From the NCBI RefSeq assembly GCF_002929705.1, contig NZ_PJIN01000004.1, positions 186,001 to 250,000 on the forward strand: a stretch of 64,000 bases of DNA, given 5' to 3'. Within the stretch, counting starts at the first letter, position 1. Every line of letters begins with the position of its first letter. The notes beneath the pieces are model-generated. The model had not been told where the DNA came from and ran no database searches. It saw only the letters and a list, made by a program, of their open reading frames with translations. Source of the stretch: Arthrobacter sp. N199823 (lineage in GTDB: Bacteria > Actinomycetota > Actinomycetes > Actinomycetales > Micrococcaceae). Positions 20,608 to 30,016 of this stretch are shown here, piece by piece. Both the position numbers and the translations under genes were made by a program.

Positions 20608-21677
20608 GAGCTCGGGCGTTGGGCTGCTCGCAAGACCCATCGCACCAAGGTATAGGCCATTCCCAAAAGGACTGCCAACCAGGCTGCCACGGCCACCCAG
20701 GTGGCCACATGACCCACCCAAGCCACGAGCGGCATCTGATTTTCGGTGCCGAACCTGTAGGTCGCCACGGCAAACATGCCCAGCGGGAACACCACCGACC
20801 ACAGGGAGGTTGAGTAGTTGAGGGGTTCGCGCCGCACCACGTGTCGCCAGAAACCAAAGGCCACTAATAGCGGAACCCACCACATTCCAAAAGCCCACAG
20901 TAAATAGCTGATGCCACCCACGGTAGGGCCAGCCAGATGAAGCACCGGAACATCGCCGGGCAGGTGAAGGATCATAGACCCGGCAAGGACGGTGATGGCG
21001 GTGGCCCCCATGAAAATCCAGTTTGTGGGCACGATACCACCTTGGTTTTCGCCGCCAGTAAGCAGACGCAGCATGACCAACGTAGTCAGAGTCAGGTAGA
21101 GCATGATGCCAATGCCCCAGAAAGCCACCGCAGCATCGCTAAGCAGGCGCATTTGGCTGCCTCCGGTGGCGAGTGATGCTGCAGCCATCGACAGGGATTG
21201 AGTGGACACCACCCACAGAAACCAGGTCCCGTCCACCGGCAAGAGCCGCGGCCTGCGCGTCTCGCCAATTTCGGCGCGCAGCATCATTGACAGCGGAACG
21301 CCGTAGGCCAAAAACAGCCATAGCGGAATGCTCATGGCTGCCATAATCCATGTGAGGAATGGTGCCACCGGGTGGAAGCCAATGCCCACCACGTTGATGG
21401 CCGCCACCATGGTGAGATAACCAAAGCCCTTGTGGGGGTTGCGGAAATCAGCCACGACGTGGGGAGTGTGGACCACCAGCCGGCCCAGTAACCCCACCAT
21501 CAGCACCACCAGGCCGGCGACAGCAATCCACAGCAGAGCCCACGAAGACCGGGTCCAGCCGGCGTCAAAGAGCGCTGCGGAAACAATGCCCGTGGCCATA
21601 ACAAAAGCAAAGGAAGCCGGCGGCTGGTTGGGCCAGCCCTTCCTGATGCGTGATGTGGCGTAGGCTATGGGCTTCAT
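20604..21677 (-). CDS. TDT-family transporter (tellurite resistance/C4-dicarboxylate type)
   Basis: A 357-residue integral membrane protein with about ten helices. PPASFAFVMATGIVSAALF at the N-terminus and GFHPVAPFLTWIMAA are characteristic of the voltage-dependent anion channel/TDT superfamily (SLAC1, TehA, malate permease). The substrate may be sulfite, malate or another small anion and is not predictable. The ATG chosen overlaps the stop of the upstream lipoate ligase gene (ATGA); an ATG 18 bases further upstream, inside that gene and closely preceded by GGAAG, is the alternative. Confidence 0.82.
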   Translation of the reverse strand: MKPIAYATSRIRKGWPNQPPASFAFVMATGIVSAALFDAGWTRSSWALLWIAVAGLVVLMVGLLGRLVVHTPHVVADFRNPHKGFGYLTMVAAINVVGIGFHPVAPFLTWIMAAMSIPLWLFLAYGVPLSMMLRAEIGETRRPRLLPVDGTWFLWVVSTQSLSMAAASLATGGSQMRLLSDAAVAFWGIGIMLYLTLTTLVMLRLLTGGENQGGIVPTNWIFMGATAITVLAGSMILHLPGDVPVLHLAGPTVGGISYLLWAFGMWWVPLLVAFGFWRHVVRREPLNYSTSLWSVVFPLGMFAVATYRFGTENQMPLVAWVGHVATWVAVAAWLAVLLGMAYTLVRWVLRAAQRPSS

Positions 21678-22735
21678 GGCACGCGGTGAAGCCATTCTTC
21701 CGTGCCAAACTTCGATTCAACCCGTCGCTGCGCCTCAGCCAGTTCAGCCTCGGTAAGTGTCGCCATATGCGCGTCATAGCGGGCGGCAAACGTGTCAGAC
21801 ATGCGGTCCAATATTTCCTGCCGGCTCATGCCGCTTTGCCGTCGTAGCGGATCCACGCGCTTCTTCGCCGAACGTGTGCCCTTATCCGAGAGCTTTTCCT
21901 TGCCGATGCGGAGCACTTCAACCATTTTGTCGGCGTCAATGTCGTAGCTCATGGTCACGTGGTGCACCATGGCGCCATTGCTTAGACGCTTTTGGGCTGC
22001 CCCGCCAATCTTTCCCTTGTCCGTGGCAATGTCATTGAGTGGAATGTAGAACGCCTCAATACCCATGGACTCCAGAGCTGCCAGGACCCAGGTATCAAGG
22101 AATTTGTAGGAGTCCTCAAAGTTCAGCCCGTCCACCAACGTCTGCGGCACATACAAGGAGTAAGTAATGCAGTTGCCTGCCTCCATGAACATGGCACCGC
22201 CACCAGTCACCCGGCGCACCACCTTGATGCCATACTTTTCGACGCCGGCCGGCTCGAGTTCGTTGCGGACTGACTGGAAGCTACCGATGACCACAGACGG
22301 CTCGTCCCAGTCCCAAAAACGCAGGGTGGGGTTCCGGCGCCCTGCTCCAACTTCTTCCACGAGGACCTCATCCAGGGCCACGTTGAGGGCTGTGGGCAGC
22401 ACTATCGGGGCAATGATGTCCCACTTGTGGTCAATCCAGCTGCTGGCCTTGGTCAGGGCGCGGCGGACGGTAATGGCCACCGCCTGCGCGGAGAAACCAA
22501 ACAACACAGCGTCCTGCGGCAAAGCAGCCGTGATGGCATCTGCCATTCCCTCAGCTGGCAGATTGGCGGACAGTCCGTTCAGTGCCGCATTAATGTCATC
22601 GAGCGCCTCGTCGGGCTCCAGGAAGAAATCACCACTGACATGCACATCATGAAGCAACCCGTCCGTGACAGAGCAATCGACCACCACCAGCTTGCCGCCG
22701 TGGACCTTATATTCACCATGCAATTCAGAAGCCAT
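21674..22735 (-). CDS. Lipoate-protein ligase family protein with N-terminal accessory domain
   Basis: A 353-residue protein that should transfer lipoyl or octanoyl groups to lipoyl domains. The catalytic LplA/LipB fold is the C-terminal part: FWDWDEPSVVIGSFQS, VRRVTGGGAMFMEAGNCITYSL and a late DKGKIGGAAQKR with the probable catalytic lysine. The first ~100 residues (EYKVHGGKLVVVD, VSGDFFLEPDEALDDIN) look like the accessory domain that sits at the C-terminus of classical LplA, so the order is reversed. The start ATG lacks a strong ribosome site; an upstream in-frame extension runs into a tandem repeat and was not accepted. Confidence 0.82.
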   Translation of the reverse strand: MASELHGEYKVHGGKLVVVDCSVTDGLLHDVHVSGDFFLEPDEALDDINAALNGLSANLPAEGMADAITAALPQDAVLFGFSAQAVAITVRRALTKASSWIDHKWDIIAPIVLPTALNVALDEVLVEEVGAGRRNPTLRFWDWDEPSVVIGSFQSVRNELEPAGVEKYGIKVVRRVTGGGAMFMEAGNCITYSLYVPQTLVDGLNFEDSYKFLDTWVLAALESMGIEAFYIPLNDIATDKGKIGGAAQKRLSNGAMVHHVTMSYDIDADKMVEVLRIGKEKLSDKGTRSAKKRVDPLRRQSGMSRQEILDRMSDTFAARYDAHMATLTEAELAEAQRRVESKFGTEEWLHRVP

Positions 22736-22769
22736 AGCTACATCATCCCCGGGTCCTCCCACAGCTCGC

Positions 22770-22904
22770 AAACTCGCCGCGGGCCCCTCGGACCCGTGGG
22801 CCCAAAAACACAGTCCTCCCCCACCCCAGAAAACTCGCCGCGGGCCCCTCGGACCCGTGGGCCCAAAAACACAGTCCTCCCCCACCCCAGAAAACTCACC
22901 GCGG
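22770..22904. repeat. 61 bp tandem repeat
   Basis: Two complete copies (22770-22830 and 22831-22891) and the start of a third. Each contains GGGCCCCTCGGACCCGTGGG then CCC, close to the distal half of the stop-codon-linked elements found at 31423, 42093 and 61601. It lies between rpmE2 and the lipoate ligase start, in the presumed promoter region of the latter. Confidence 0.8.
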
Positions 22905-22927
22905 AGATGTGTGGCTTTTAACAAAAA

Positions 22928-22957
22928 CAGGGCCCGCACCAATCGGTGCGAGCCCTG
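22928..22957 (-). terminator. Terminator of rpmE2
   Basis: Arms CAGGGCCCGCACC and GGTGCGAGCCCTG with one mismatch and an AATC loop; reading minus, the hairpin is followed directly by TTTTTGTT. It lies 24 bases after the rpmE2 stop. Confidence 0.9.
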
Positions 22958-22981
22958 CCAAAGAAACTGGGGAAAGAAGTA

Positions 22982-23236
22982 TTACTTCTTGCCGAAGCCC
23001 GAGAAGCGAGCGTTGAAGCGCTCGACGCGACCGGCGCTGTCCATGATGCGCTGCTTGCCCGTGTAGAACGGGTGCGACTCTGAGGAGATTTCAACGTCGA
23101 TGATGGGGTAGGTGTTGCCATCTTCCCATTCGATGGTCTTCTTGGACGTTGCGGTGGAGCGCGTCAGGAACTTGGTCTCGGAAGCCAGGTCGTTGAAAAC
23201 TACGGCTTCGTACTTCGGGTGGATGTTCTGCTTCAC
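22982..23236 (-). CDS. rpmE2: 50S ribosomal protein L31, type B
   Basis: An 84-residue L31 of the zinc-independent (C-minus) type: [16 protein letters not shown], then [12 protein letters not shown], with no cysteine pair. In bacteria with both forms, the type B protein replaces the zinc-binding one in zinc shortage. The 95-base upstream gap showed no clear Zur palindrome, so regulation is open. It stands alone with its own terminator. Confidence 0.95.
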   Translation of the reverse strand: MKQNIHPKYEAVVFNDLASETKFLTRSTATSKKTIEWEDGNTYPIIDVEISSESHPFYTGKQRIMDSAGRVERFNARFSGFGKK

Positions 23237-23331
23237 AATGAACCTCAGAGTGTAATTGCCTGGATTTTGCCAGACAGATGAATGTTATGGTCACAAGGAC
23301 CAGCTAGAAACTTTACCGGTTCCAGCCCATT

Positions 23332-23793
23332 TCACCAAGCCCGATCCGTCAACGCAGCCAGCGCACTGTTGGCATGAACATCCATATTGGTTTCACTGCT
23401 GATTTGGAAACGCAGGATCTGGGCGGAATCAACAATGAACGTGGCTCTTTTGGTAGGAAGTGACTTTGCCAACAGTCGACGCCGGACACCAAACAAATCT
23501 GCCACTGCACCATCTTGGTCGCTCAAGAGTGGGTAAGTGAACTTGTTATTCGTGGCAAATTTTAGTTGTTTGGCCACGGAATCGGTGCTGATGCCCACCA
23601 TGGACGCTCCGGCAGCTGTAAATTCTGCCTGCAGGTCCCGGAAGTGGCAGGCTTCCTTGGTGCAACCGCCGCTGCTTGCCAGGGGGTAGAAGAAAATCAC
23701 CAGCGGGCCATTGGCCGTCAGCTCACTCAAGCTACGCATAACTCCATGCTGATCGAGCAGGGAAAAATCGGCCACTTTCTCATCAATTTTCAT
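23332..23793 (-). CDS. Peroxiredoxin, BCP/PrxQ type
   Basis: A 153-residue thiol peroxidase that reduces hydrogen peroxide and organic peroxides. The peroxidatic Cys44 and resolving Cys49 lie in SGGCTKEACHFRD, the CxxxxC spacing of PrxQ proteins with an intramolecular disulfide; the usual Pro-x-x-x-Thr before it appears as PLASSGGC, so the canonical Thr is Ser. The rest (VVGISTDS-like segment, YPLLSDQDGAVADLFGV) fits. Probably monomeric and reduced by thioredoxin. No oxidative-stress regulator is adjacent. Confidence 0.88.
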   Translation of the reverse strand: MKIDEKVADFSLLDQHGVMRSLSELTANGPLVIFFYPLASSGGCTKEACHFRDLQAEFTAAGASMVGISTDSVAKQLKFATNNKFTYPLLSDQDGAVADLFGVRRRLLAKSLPTKRATFIVDSAQILRFQISSETNMDVHANSALAALTDRAW

Positions 23794-23840
23794 GCTTCCA
23801 CATTACTCGCGGCTGAGCCGATCAACACATGAAACACCGA

Positions 23841-23880
23841 GGGACACTGACAGATACTGAGGGATACTGAGGGATACTGA
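23841..23880. repeat. 10 bp tandem repeat
   Basis: Four units: GGGACACTGA, CAGATACTGA, GGGATACTGA, GGGATACTGA. They lie between the SpoU methylase stop and the peroxiredoxin start, in the latter's upstream region. The 10-base period equals about one DNA turn. Confidence 0.75.
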
Positions 23881-23881
23881 C

Positions 23882-24688
23882 TTAGTGGCGTGGGTCCGTC
23901 GCAAAGAAGGCAACGGCACTGGCTGCTGCAACGTTGAGCGAATCCACGCCGTCGGCCATGGGGATCATGATGGCTAGATTGGTCTGCGCCAGGGTTCGGG
24001 CGCTGAGGCCATCGCCTTCGGTGCCGAGAATGAGCGCCAGTTTCTCATCGTTACGGGCGGCGAGTTCCTTGATAGTCAACGAATCCTGCACCAGGGCTAG
24101 GGCCGCCGTCGTAAATCCGGCATCATGGAGCACCTGGATACCTTCTGGCCATTCCGGGAGCCGGGCCCACGGCACCTGAAAGACGGTTCCCATGCTGACG
24201 CGGATGCTACGGCGGTACAAGGGATCGGCGCAGCGAGGAGTCACCAGAACGGCGTCAACGCCCAAGGCGGCAGCGGAGCGGAAGACTGCACCAATGTTCG
24301 TATGATCCACAATGTCTTCGAGGACGGCAATGCGGCGGGAGTTGGCCAAGAGCTCAGACAGGTCCGCCGGTTCCGGGCGGTGCATGGCGGCCATGGCGCC
24401 CCGGTGCAGATTGAAGCCGATGATCTTTTCTAGGATTTCGGCTGTGCCGACGTATACCGGAACATGATCGTAATCAGCCAGAATGCTGGCAAAATCAGGC
24501 AGCCAGCGTTCGGTCATGAAGAAAGATCTCGGCTGATGCCCCGAAGCCAGAGCACGGCGAATGACCTTCAAGCTTTCGGCGATAAACAGGCCTTCGGCCG
24601 GCTCCTTGACCTTGCGCAATTGCACGTCTGTCAGGGAAAGGTAATCGCTGACGCGCGGATCCGCAGCGTCGTCGATATGGATGATCAT
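23882..24688 (-). CDS. TrmH/SpoU-family RNA 2'-O-methyltransferase
   Basis: A 268-residue SPOUT methylase. The three SpoU motifs are clear: NIGAVFRSAAALGVDAVL (motif 1), LALILGTEGDGLS (motif 2) and IPMADGVDSLNVAAASAVAF (motif 3), which form the knotted SAM site. An N-terminal ~110-residue substrate-binding domain is present. The target could be rRNA or tRNA. Its ATG overlaps the stop of the upstream TSUP gene by 4 bases, so the two are cotranscribed. Confidence 0.9.
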   Translation of the reverse strand: MIIHIDDAADPRVSDYLSLTDVQLRKVKEPAEGLFIAESLKVIRRALASGHQPRSFFMTERWLPDFASILADYDHVPVYVGTAEILEKIIGFNLHRGAMAAMHRPEPADLSELLANSRRIAVLEDIVDHTNIGAVFRSAAALGVDAVLVTPRCADPLYRRSIRVSMGTVFQVPWARLPEWPEGIQVLHDAGFTTAALALVQDSLTIKELAARNDEKLALILGTEGDGLSARTLAQTNLAIMIPMADGVDSLNVAAASAVAFFATDPRH

Positions 24689-25464
24689 GCCACCACCAAT
24701 TTCTGAATCATAAAGAAGAGAGCCACCAGGCCCAAGATCACAATGACGGTGCGCAACACCACGGGAGGGAGTTTGCGGCCAATGCGGGCACCGAGGAAAC
24801 CGCCGGCCAGCGAGCTCGCAGCAATCAACGCCACCACCTGCCAGATGATCTTTTCCGGGGCAAAGATCAGGTATGAGATAGCCGCAACGACGTTGACGCT
24901 GAGGGCCAGAACGTTTTTGACGGCGTTGGCGTTTTGCAAGGTGCCAGACATGAAGATGCCCAAAATGGCTACAAGCAGCACACCCTGGGCGGCCACAAAG
25001 TAGCCGCCGTAGACGCCTGTCAAAAATACCAGAAGCACCATAATGGTCTCGTGCGAACGGCTCGATGTGGCGGATTCGCGGCGCTTCTTGATCACGCCTT
25101 GGAGTCGCGGCTGGAAAATCACAAGGGCCAGTGCCAAAACAATGAGCGCCGGGGCAACGAACGAAAACACTGACTCAGGCAGGTGCAAGAGCAAGTATGC
25201 GCCGGTCATTCCGCCGAGCAACGACGCCGGCATGAGGCGAGCTAAGTTGCGGCCCATCCCACGCAGCTCACGCCGGTAGCCCCACGTTCCAGAGACTCCT
25301 CCGGCGATCAAACCCATGGCGTTGCTGACCACGGCCATGACAGGGGCAATCCCCAGGGCGATCAGGATAGGGAAGGTGACCAGCGTGCCGGAACCAACCA
25401 CGGTGTTGATGGTTCCGGCCCATAGACCGCCCAGCAGGATGAAGAAAGATTCAAGCACATTCAC
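24685..25464 (-). CDS. TSUP-family (TauE/SafE) membrane permease
   Basis: A 259-residue protein with about eight hydrophobic segments and the repeated family pattern: GGLWAGTINTVVGSGTLVTFPILIALG and, in the second half, LTGVYGGYFVAAQGVLLVAILG and ARIGRKLPPVVLR. Members move sulfite, sulfoacetate or other organosulfur anions; the substrate here is unknown. Transcribed towards the SpoU methylase. Confidence 0.85.
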   Translation of the reverse strand: MNVLESFFILLGGLWAGTINTVVGSGTLVTFPILIALGIAPVMAVVSNAMGLIAGGVSGTWGYRRELRGMGRNLARLMPASLLGGMTGAYLLLHLPESVFSFVAPALIVLALALVIFQPRLQGVIKKRRESATSSRSHETIMVLLVFLTGVYGGYFVAAQGVLLVAILGIFMSGTLQNANAVKNVLALSVNVVAAISYLIFAPEKIIWQVVALIAASSLAGGFLGARIGRKLPPVVLRTVIVILGLVALFFMIQKLVVA

Positions 25465-25514
25465 TGCTGGGAGTGGTCCTTAGCAAAATTGACGGAAAGA
25501 AAGTATTGCGGTGG

Positions 25515-26300
25515 CTAGTGGCGCGCCGTGGCCGTGTACCGTCCGGCGTTGTTTGTCACGGTCAGGGGCAGGCCGAAGGTCTTGCTGAGGTTCTCCTCGG
25601 TCAGGACGTCTGCGAGGGGACCCTGAGCGACCACGCCGCCTTCCCGCAGCAACATGGCATGCGTAAAGCCCGGGGGAATCTCTTCGAGGTGATGGGTAAC
25701 CAGCACAGTGCTCGGAGCCATTGGATCGGCGGCCAATTCGCTCAAGCGCTTGACGAGCCCCTCACGTCCGGCCAAATCCAGACCGGCGCCTGGCTCATCC
25801 AAGAGCAGCAGCTCAGGATCGCTCATGAGGGCTCGAGCGATCTGCACCCGCTTGCGTTCGCCCTCGCTGAGAGACGCGAAGGGGCGGTTGAAGAAGGTGG
25901 AGACTCCCCACTCTTCCAACAGCCCAAAGGCGCGGCGTTCGTCGTCGCGCTCGTAATCCTCACGCCAGCGGCCGGTGACGCCGTAAGAGGCGGTCACCAC
26001 AACATTAAGAACTTTTTCGTGCTCCGGGATCTGGTGAGCCAACGCGGCCGAGGCAACGCCGATGCGGGGGCGTAGCTCGAAGACGTCGACGGCGCCCATG
26101 ACCTCATCCAGGATGCCCGCTACGCCGCGGGTGGGGTGTAGGCGCGCACCAGCGATCTGCAACAGTGTGCTCTTGCCCGCGCCGTTGGGGCCAAGCACAA
26201 CCCAACGCTCACCCTCGGTGACATGCCAATCGACGTTGTCCAACAGTGTCTTGGTGCCGCGGACTACGCTGACACCAGCCAAACCCAAAACTTCACTCAT
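25515..26300 (-). CDS. ABC transporter ATP-binding protein
   Basis: A 261-residue ATPase. Walker A is GPNGAGKST, the signature LSEGERKRVQIARAL, Walker B ELLLLDEPGAGLD and the switch histidine lies in VLVTHHLEEI. No permease is next to it, so its partner must be elsewhere or it acts alone; the neighbouring TSUP protein is not of the ABC type. The ATG at 26300 places the first strand correctly (VLGLAGVSVVRG); further upstream codons encode a hydrophobic stretch antisense to the serB promoter region and were rejected. Confidence 0.88.
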   Translation of the reverse strand: MSEVLGLAGVSVVRGTKTLLDNVDWHVTEGERWVVLGPNGAGKSTLLQIAGARLHPTRGVAGILDEVMGAVDVFELRPRIGVASAALAHQIPEHEKVLNVVVTASYGVTGRWREDYERDDERRAFGLLEEWGVSTFFNRPFASLSEGERKRVQIARALMSDPELLLLDEPGAGLDLAGREGLVKRLSELAADPMAPSTVLVTHHLEEIPPGFTHAMLLREGGVVAQGPLADVLTEENLSKTFGLPLTVTNNAGRYTATARH

Positions 26301-26390
26301 AAACAATGAGCCTAGGGCACACAAGGCAGCCAGCGCTAACCGAAGCAGCCAGCTCACACTCCGGGTAGGCGGTGACAGGTGCGGATTGGC

Positions 26391-26403
26391 TAGACTACTT
26401 TTC
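26391..26403 (+). promoter_or_regulatory. Putative leaderless -10 of serB
   Basis: TAGACT at 26391-26396 is followed by ACTTTTC and the ATG. No ribosome site precedes the start, and no good -35 is visible. Confidence 0.4.
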
Positions 26404-27318
26404 ATGCCCTCCACATTTACAGCAGTCAGCTATGGCCAAACGCTCTCCCCCGCAGCCCTGGACAAGGTTCGCTCCGTCCTGAGCGCACACGGCTACCGCA
26501 TTGCCAGTGAACGTACCGAAAGTCATCCGGGATTCGACGCTGCCGTCCTAGAGCTGGGCTCTCTGGAACCCAGCGGGACCAGCGATGCCCAAGCAGCGGC
26601 ACGCATTGCACGCCTGCGCGCGGACCTAGGCGAGGCAGCGCAAGAGGGCGTCTGCACCGCCATTGTTCCGGACACGCTGCGTGCAGCAGAACGCAAGTTC
26701 ATCATCATGGATGTTGATTCCACACTCATCCAACAGGAAGTCATCGAGCTGTTGGCCTCCTATGCCGGGACCGAGGCGGAAGTTGCCAAAGTCACTGAGG
26801 CGGCCATGCGCGGAGAACTGGATTTTGCGCAGAGCCTGCACCATAGAGTAGCCACCCTGGCAGGGCTGCCGGAGAGCGTGCTGTCAGAGGTGGGAGCCAA
26901 AATCAAGATGTCGGTGGGAGCTGAGCGGCTCGTGGCCAACGCGAAAGCCGCCGGACATGTGGTGTGTGCAGTCTCAGGTGGCTTCTCTCAAATCTTGGCC
27001 CCGCTGGCAGAACGTCTGGGCTTGGATCATGCTCTGGCCAACGACCTGGAGATCGTTGATGGGCACTTGACAGGGAAGGTCAGCGGCGCCGTGGTGGACC
27101 GCGCCGTCAAAGCCGTGCAGCTTCGCACGTGGTGCGCTGAGGCTGGCATTGCCGAAACGGCCACGATGGCCATTGGTGACGGCGCTAACGATCTTGACAT
27201 GATGGCGGCGGCAACACTGGGCGTGGCCTTCAACGCCAAGCCTGCCGTGCGAGCCGTGGCAGATGCGCAGATCAACATCCCCAACCTCGATGTGGCTCTG
27301 GTTTTAGCTAACATCTAG
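26404..27318 (+). CDS. serB: Phosphoserine phosphatase
   Basis: A 304-residue HAD phosphatase that makes serine from phosphoserine. FIIMDVDSTLIQQEVIELLA holds the nucleophile Asp103 and general acid Asp105; SGGF is the second motif, and GDGANDLDMM the metal-binding fourth motif. The N-terminal ~90 residues resemble the short regulatory domain of actinobacterial SerB. The ATG has no ribosome site but follows a -10-like hexamer by 7 bases. Divergent from the ABC ATPase. Confidence 0.93.
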   Translation: MPSTFTAVSYGQTLSPAALDKVRSVLSAHGYRIASERTESHPGFDAAVLELGSLEPSGTSDAQAAARIARLRADLGEAAQEGVCTAIVPDTLRAAERKFIIMDVDSTLIQQEVIELLASYAGTEAEVAKVTEAAMRGELDFAQSLHHRVATLAGLPESVLSEVGAKIKMSVGAERLVANAKAAGHVVCAVSGGFSQILAPLAERLGLDHALANDLEIVDGHLTGKVSGAVVDRAVKAVQLRTWCAEAGIAETATMAIGDGANDLDMMAAATLGVAFNAKPAVRAVADAQINIPNLDVALVLANI

Positions 27319-27342
27319 CAATCGGTTTGTAGTAGCAACACA

Positions 27343-27378
27343 ACAGAGGTCCCGTAGCTTGAGCTGCGGGACCTCTGT
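27343..27378. terminator. Bidirectional terminator between serB and the convergent SDR
   Basis: Seventeen-base arms, ACAGAGGTCCCGTAGCT and AGCTGCGGGACCTCTGT, pair with one G-T wobble; plus-strand tail ATTTAAG, minus-strand tail TGTTGTG. Confidence 0.85.
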
Positions 27379-27429
27379 ATTTAAGCTGATTTCACTACAT
27401 GCTGTCCGGAAGATCCGGAGGCGTGCGGC

Positions 27430-28170
27430 CTACTTGAAGTAGTCGGCGCCGCCCACGTATTCGGTGTGACCTGAGGGGACCTCGGCCGATGCCATCTTGG
27501 CAATCTCAGCGGCAAATTCAGCCACGGAGTAGAGCTTGCCGGCCTCGGCGCGGCGGGCTTCAATGGCTCCTGGGTTGGCGCGGTCCAACAGAGTTGCCGT
27601 CACGGTCCCTTCAATCATGTCGCCGGAGACAACCACCAAGGAGATGTCCTCTGCGGCAAGGTTAGGGATCAAGGCCCGCAGAGCATCTTCGCCGGCACGC
27701 TTGCTCTTGGCAACCGGCAGGTATTCCGGCATGGTGGCCACGGTTTCAATGAAGTGTGCCTGGTGGCTTGTGACAAACACCACGCGAGAACCTGCTGGCA
27801 TCACAGGCATGGCGGCGTTGAGCAAGTTGACCTGGGCGTCGCGGTTGAGCTGCAGAGCATAGTTCTCGGCCATGCCGCTTTCCATGCCGCCGGACGCGTT
27901 CAGGACCACCAAGTCCAGCGAACCAAAGTTCTCCAGGGCCGCGCTGACCAGAGCCTGCACGCCTTCCTGAGTGGTCAAATCTGCGCCTATGGCAATGGCG
28001 CGGCCGCCGGCCTCCACAATCTGGGCTACAACCTTGTTGGCACGGGGTGCCTTCTGGCGGTAGTTCACAACCACCGCTGCGCCTTCGGCAGCCAGGAGCT
28101 TGGCTACATCAGCGCCAACTCCACGTGAGGATCCGGTGACAATAGCTGTCTTTCCGTCAAGCTTTCCCAT
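27430..28170 (-). CDS. SDR-family oxidoreductase
   Basis: A 246-residue classical-length SDR. KTAIVTGSSRGVGADVAKLLA is the NAD(P) loop, VVLNASGG replaces the usual NNAG, and VTSHQAHF supplies the serine region; downstream YLPVAKSKRAGEDALRA contains the Tyr/Lys pair in an expanded spacing (YxxVAxSK). Substrate unknown. The ATG at 28170 has GAAGGAA 9 bases upstream; a TTG two codons earlier is less likely. It follows fabG on the same strand after 153 bases, and may work with it in fatty-acid synthesis, but the sequence does not show an enoyl reductase. Confidence 0.85.
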   Translation of the reverse strand: MGKLDGKTAIVTGSSRGVGADVAKLLAAEGAAVVVNYRQKAPRANKVVAQIVEAGGRAIAIGADLTTQEGVQALVSAALENFGSLDLVVLNASGGMESGMAENYALQLNRDAQVNLLNAAMPVMPAGSRVVFVTSHQAHFIETVATMPEYLPVAKSKRAGEDALRALIPNLAAEDISLVVVSGDMIEGTVTATLLDRANPGAIEARRAEAGKLYSVAEFAAEIAKMASAEVPSGHTEYVGGADYFK

Positions 28171-28323
28171 AAACAATTCCTTCGTTTCTTATCAATGTTC
28201 CGCGCTCCGGGGGTTCTTTTACTCATCCGATGCGGGCAGTCTTATGTCGAATCCTAGCGGCGCGCCGCCGTACCGCCGAGTACACGGGCCGGGCACAGGG
28301 CCAGGGCACAGCGCCGTCGAACT

Positions 28324-29163
<840 letters not shown>

Positions 29164-29249
29164 CTACTGGGAAAGCGGCCCCGGCTCACACTTGGGCTTT
29201 TGGTTGAACACATCGGCAGTGAGAGAATGGAAGCGTCCCTTGGAGTGTG

Positions 29250-29732
29250 ATGAAAGAACAATCAGCTACACCGAATCTCGGTGCAGGCCGACGCATTAAG
29301 TTCAACAGCGGCGAGCCTGAGTCCCCCGTTCTAGCCATAACTAACGCCGCAGTTCCGCATAGCGAGGACATGCGTCACAGGATGAAGCAGTACGCCCTGA
29401 CCATGGGTATTCGCATGGTCTGCCTGGCACTGATCTTTGTGGTCGACGGATGGTTCAAGATCATCCCCGTGGTGGGCGCCGTGGTGCTGCCATGGGTTGC
29501 CGTCATCATTGCCAACGGTGGCGCGGATATCACCAAGCAGGAATCCGTGGAGCTGCTCGATGCGGCACCACTGCATGCCCTCGATGGCCAAGAAAAAGTG
29601 ATGGACGACGACGATACCTCCACCCCTGCCTTCCTCACCGGCGAGATTGTCCCCGAGTCTGAGGACACCCCAGGTTTAGTTACTGACGCAGCTGAGTCTG
29701 ACGCACCTTCCGCCGAGAAGGACCTCCCATGA
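29250..29732 (+). CDS. DUF3099-family membrane protein
   Basis: About 160 residues. RHRMKQYALTMGIRMVCLALIFVVDGWFKIIPVVGAVVLPWVAVIIANGG spans two closely spaced membrane helices with a short loop, the DUF3099 pattern common in actinobacteria. The C-terminal third is acidic and likely disordered. GGAG precedes the ATG (a GTG one codon upstream is possible). Function unknown; it overlaps the next gene by 4 bases and heads a run ending with SURF1 and YbaK-like proteins. Confidence 0.8.
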   Translation: MKEQSATPNLGAGRRIKFNSGEPESPVLAITNAAVPHSEDMRHRMKQYALTMGIRMVCLALIFVVDGWFKIIPVVGAVVLPWVAVIIANGGADITKQESVELLDAAPLHALDGQEKVMDDDDTSTPAFLTGEIVPESEDTPGLVTDAAESDAPSAEKDLP

Positions 29733-30013
29733 ACATCTTTGATCTTTTGGGCGCCGAATCTGCCGCTGAGCGGCCCGCAGCACAGACACCCATTTGTTCC
29801 CGCAAGGGTTGCCGTGCAAACGCCACCACCCAGCTGCTGTGGAACAATCCCAAGATTCACACAGCTGAGCGTCGTAAGATCTGGTTGGCTTGCTCCGAAC
29901 ATGTCGCTTGGCTTGAAGATTATCTCCAGAGCCGTTCACTGTGGAAAGAGACGCTTCCGCTTGAGGTAATGCCGCCAGCGGGCCCACACTCGAGCCCTAA
30001 GGATTCGCTCTAG
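29729..30013 (+). CDS. Small conserved actinobacterial protein
   Basis: A 94-residue protein I recognise only as conserved. It has CSRKGC, then NATTQLLWNNPKIHTAERRKIWLACSEHVAWLEDYL: three cysteines and a histidine that could bind a metal. The ATG overlaps the DUF3099 stop (ATGA) and follows AAGGAC. It ends 3 bases before SURF1, so a link to cytochrome oxidase assembly is possible but unproven. Confidence 0.75.
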   Translation: MNIFDLLGAESAAERPAAQTPICSRKGCRANATTQLLWNNPKIHTAERRKIWLACSEHVAWLEDYLQSRSLWKETLPLEVMPPAGPHSSPKDSL

Positions 30014-30016
30014 TTC

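Noticed and set aside
23237-23331. Zur box before rpmE2
   Set aside because: Looked for because type B L31 genes are often Zur-regulated; no TGA-type AT-rich palindrome of the expected form was found.
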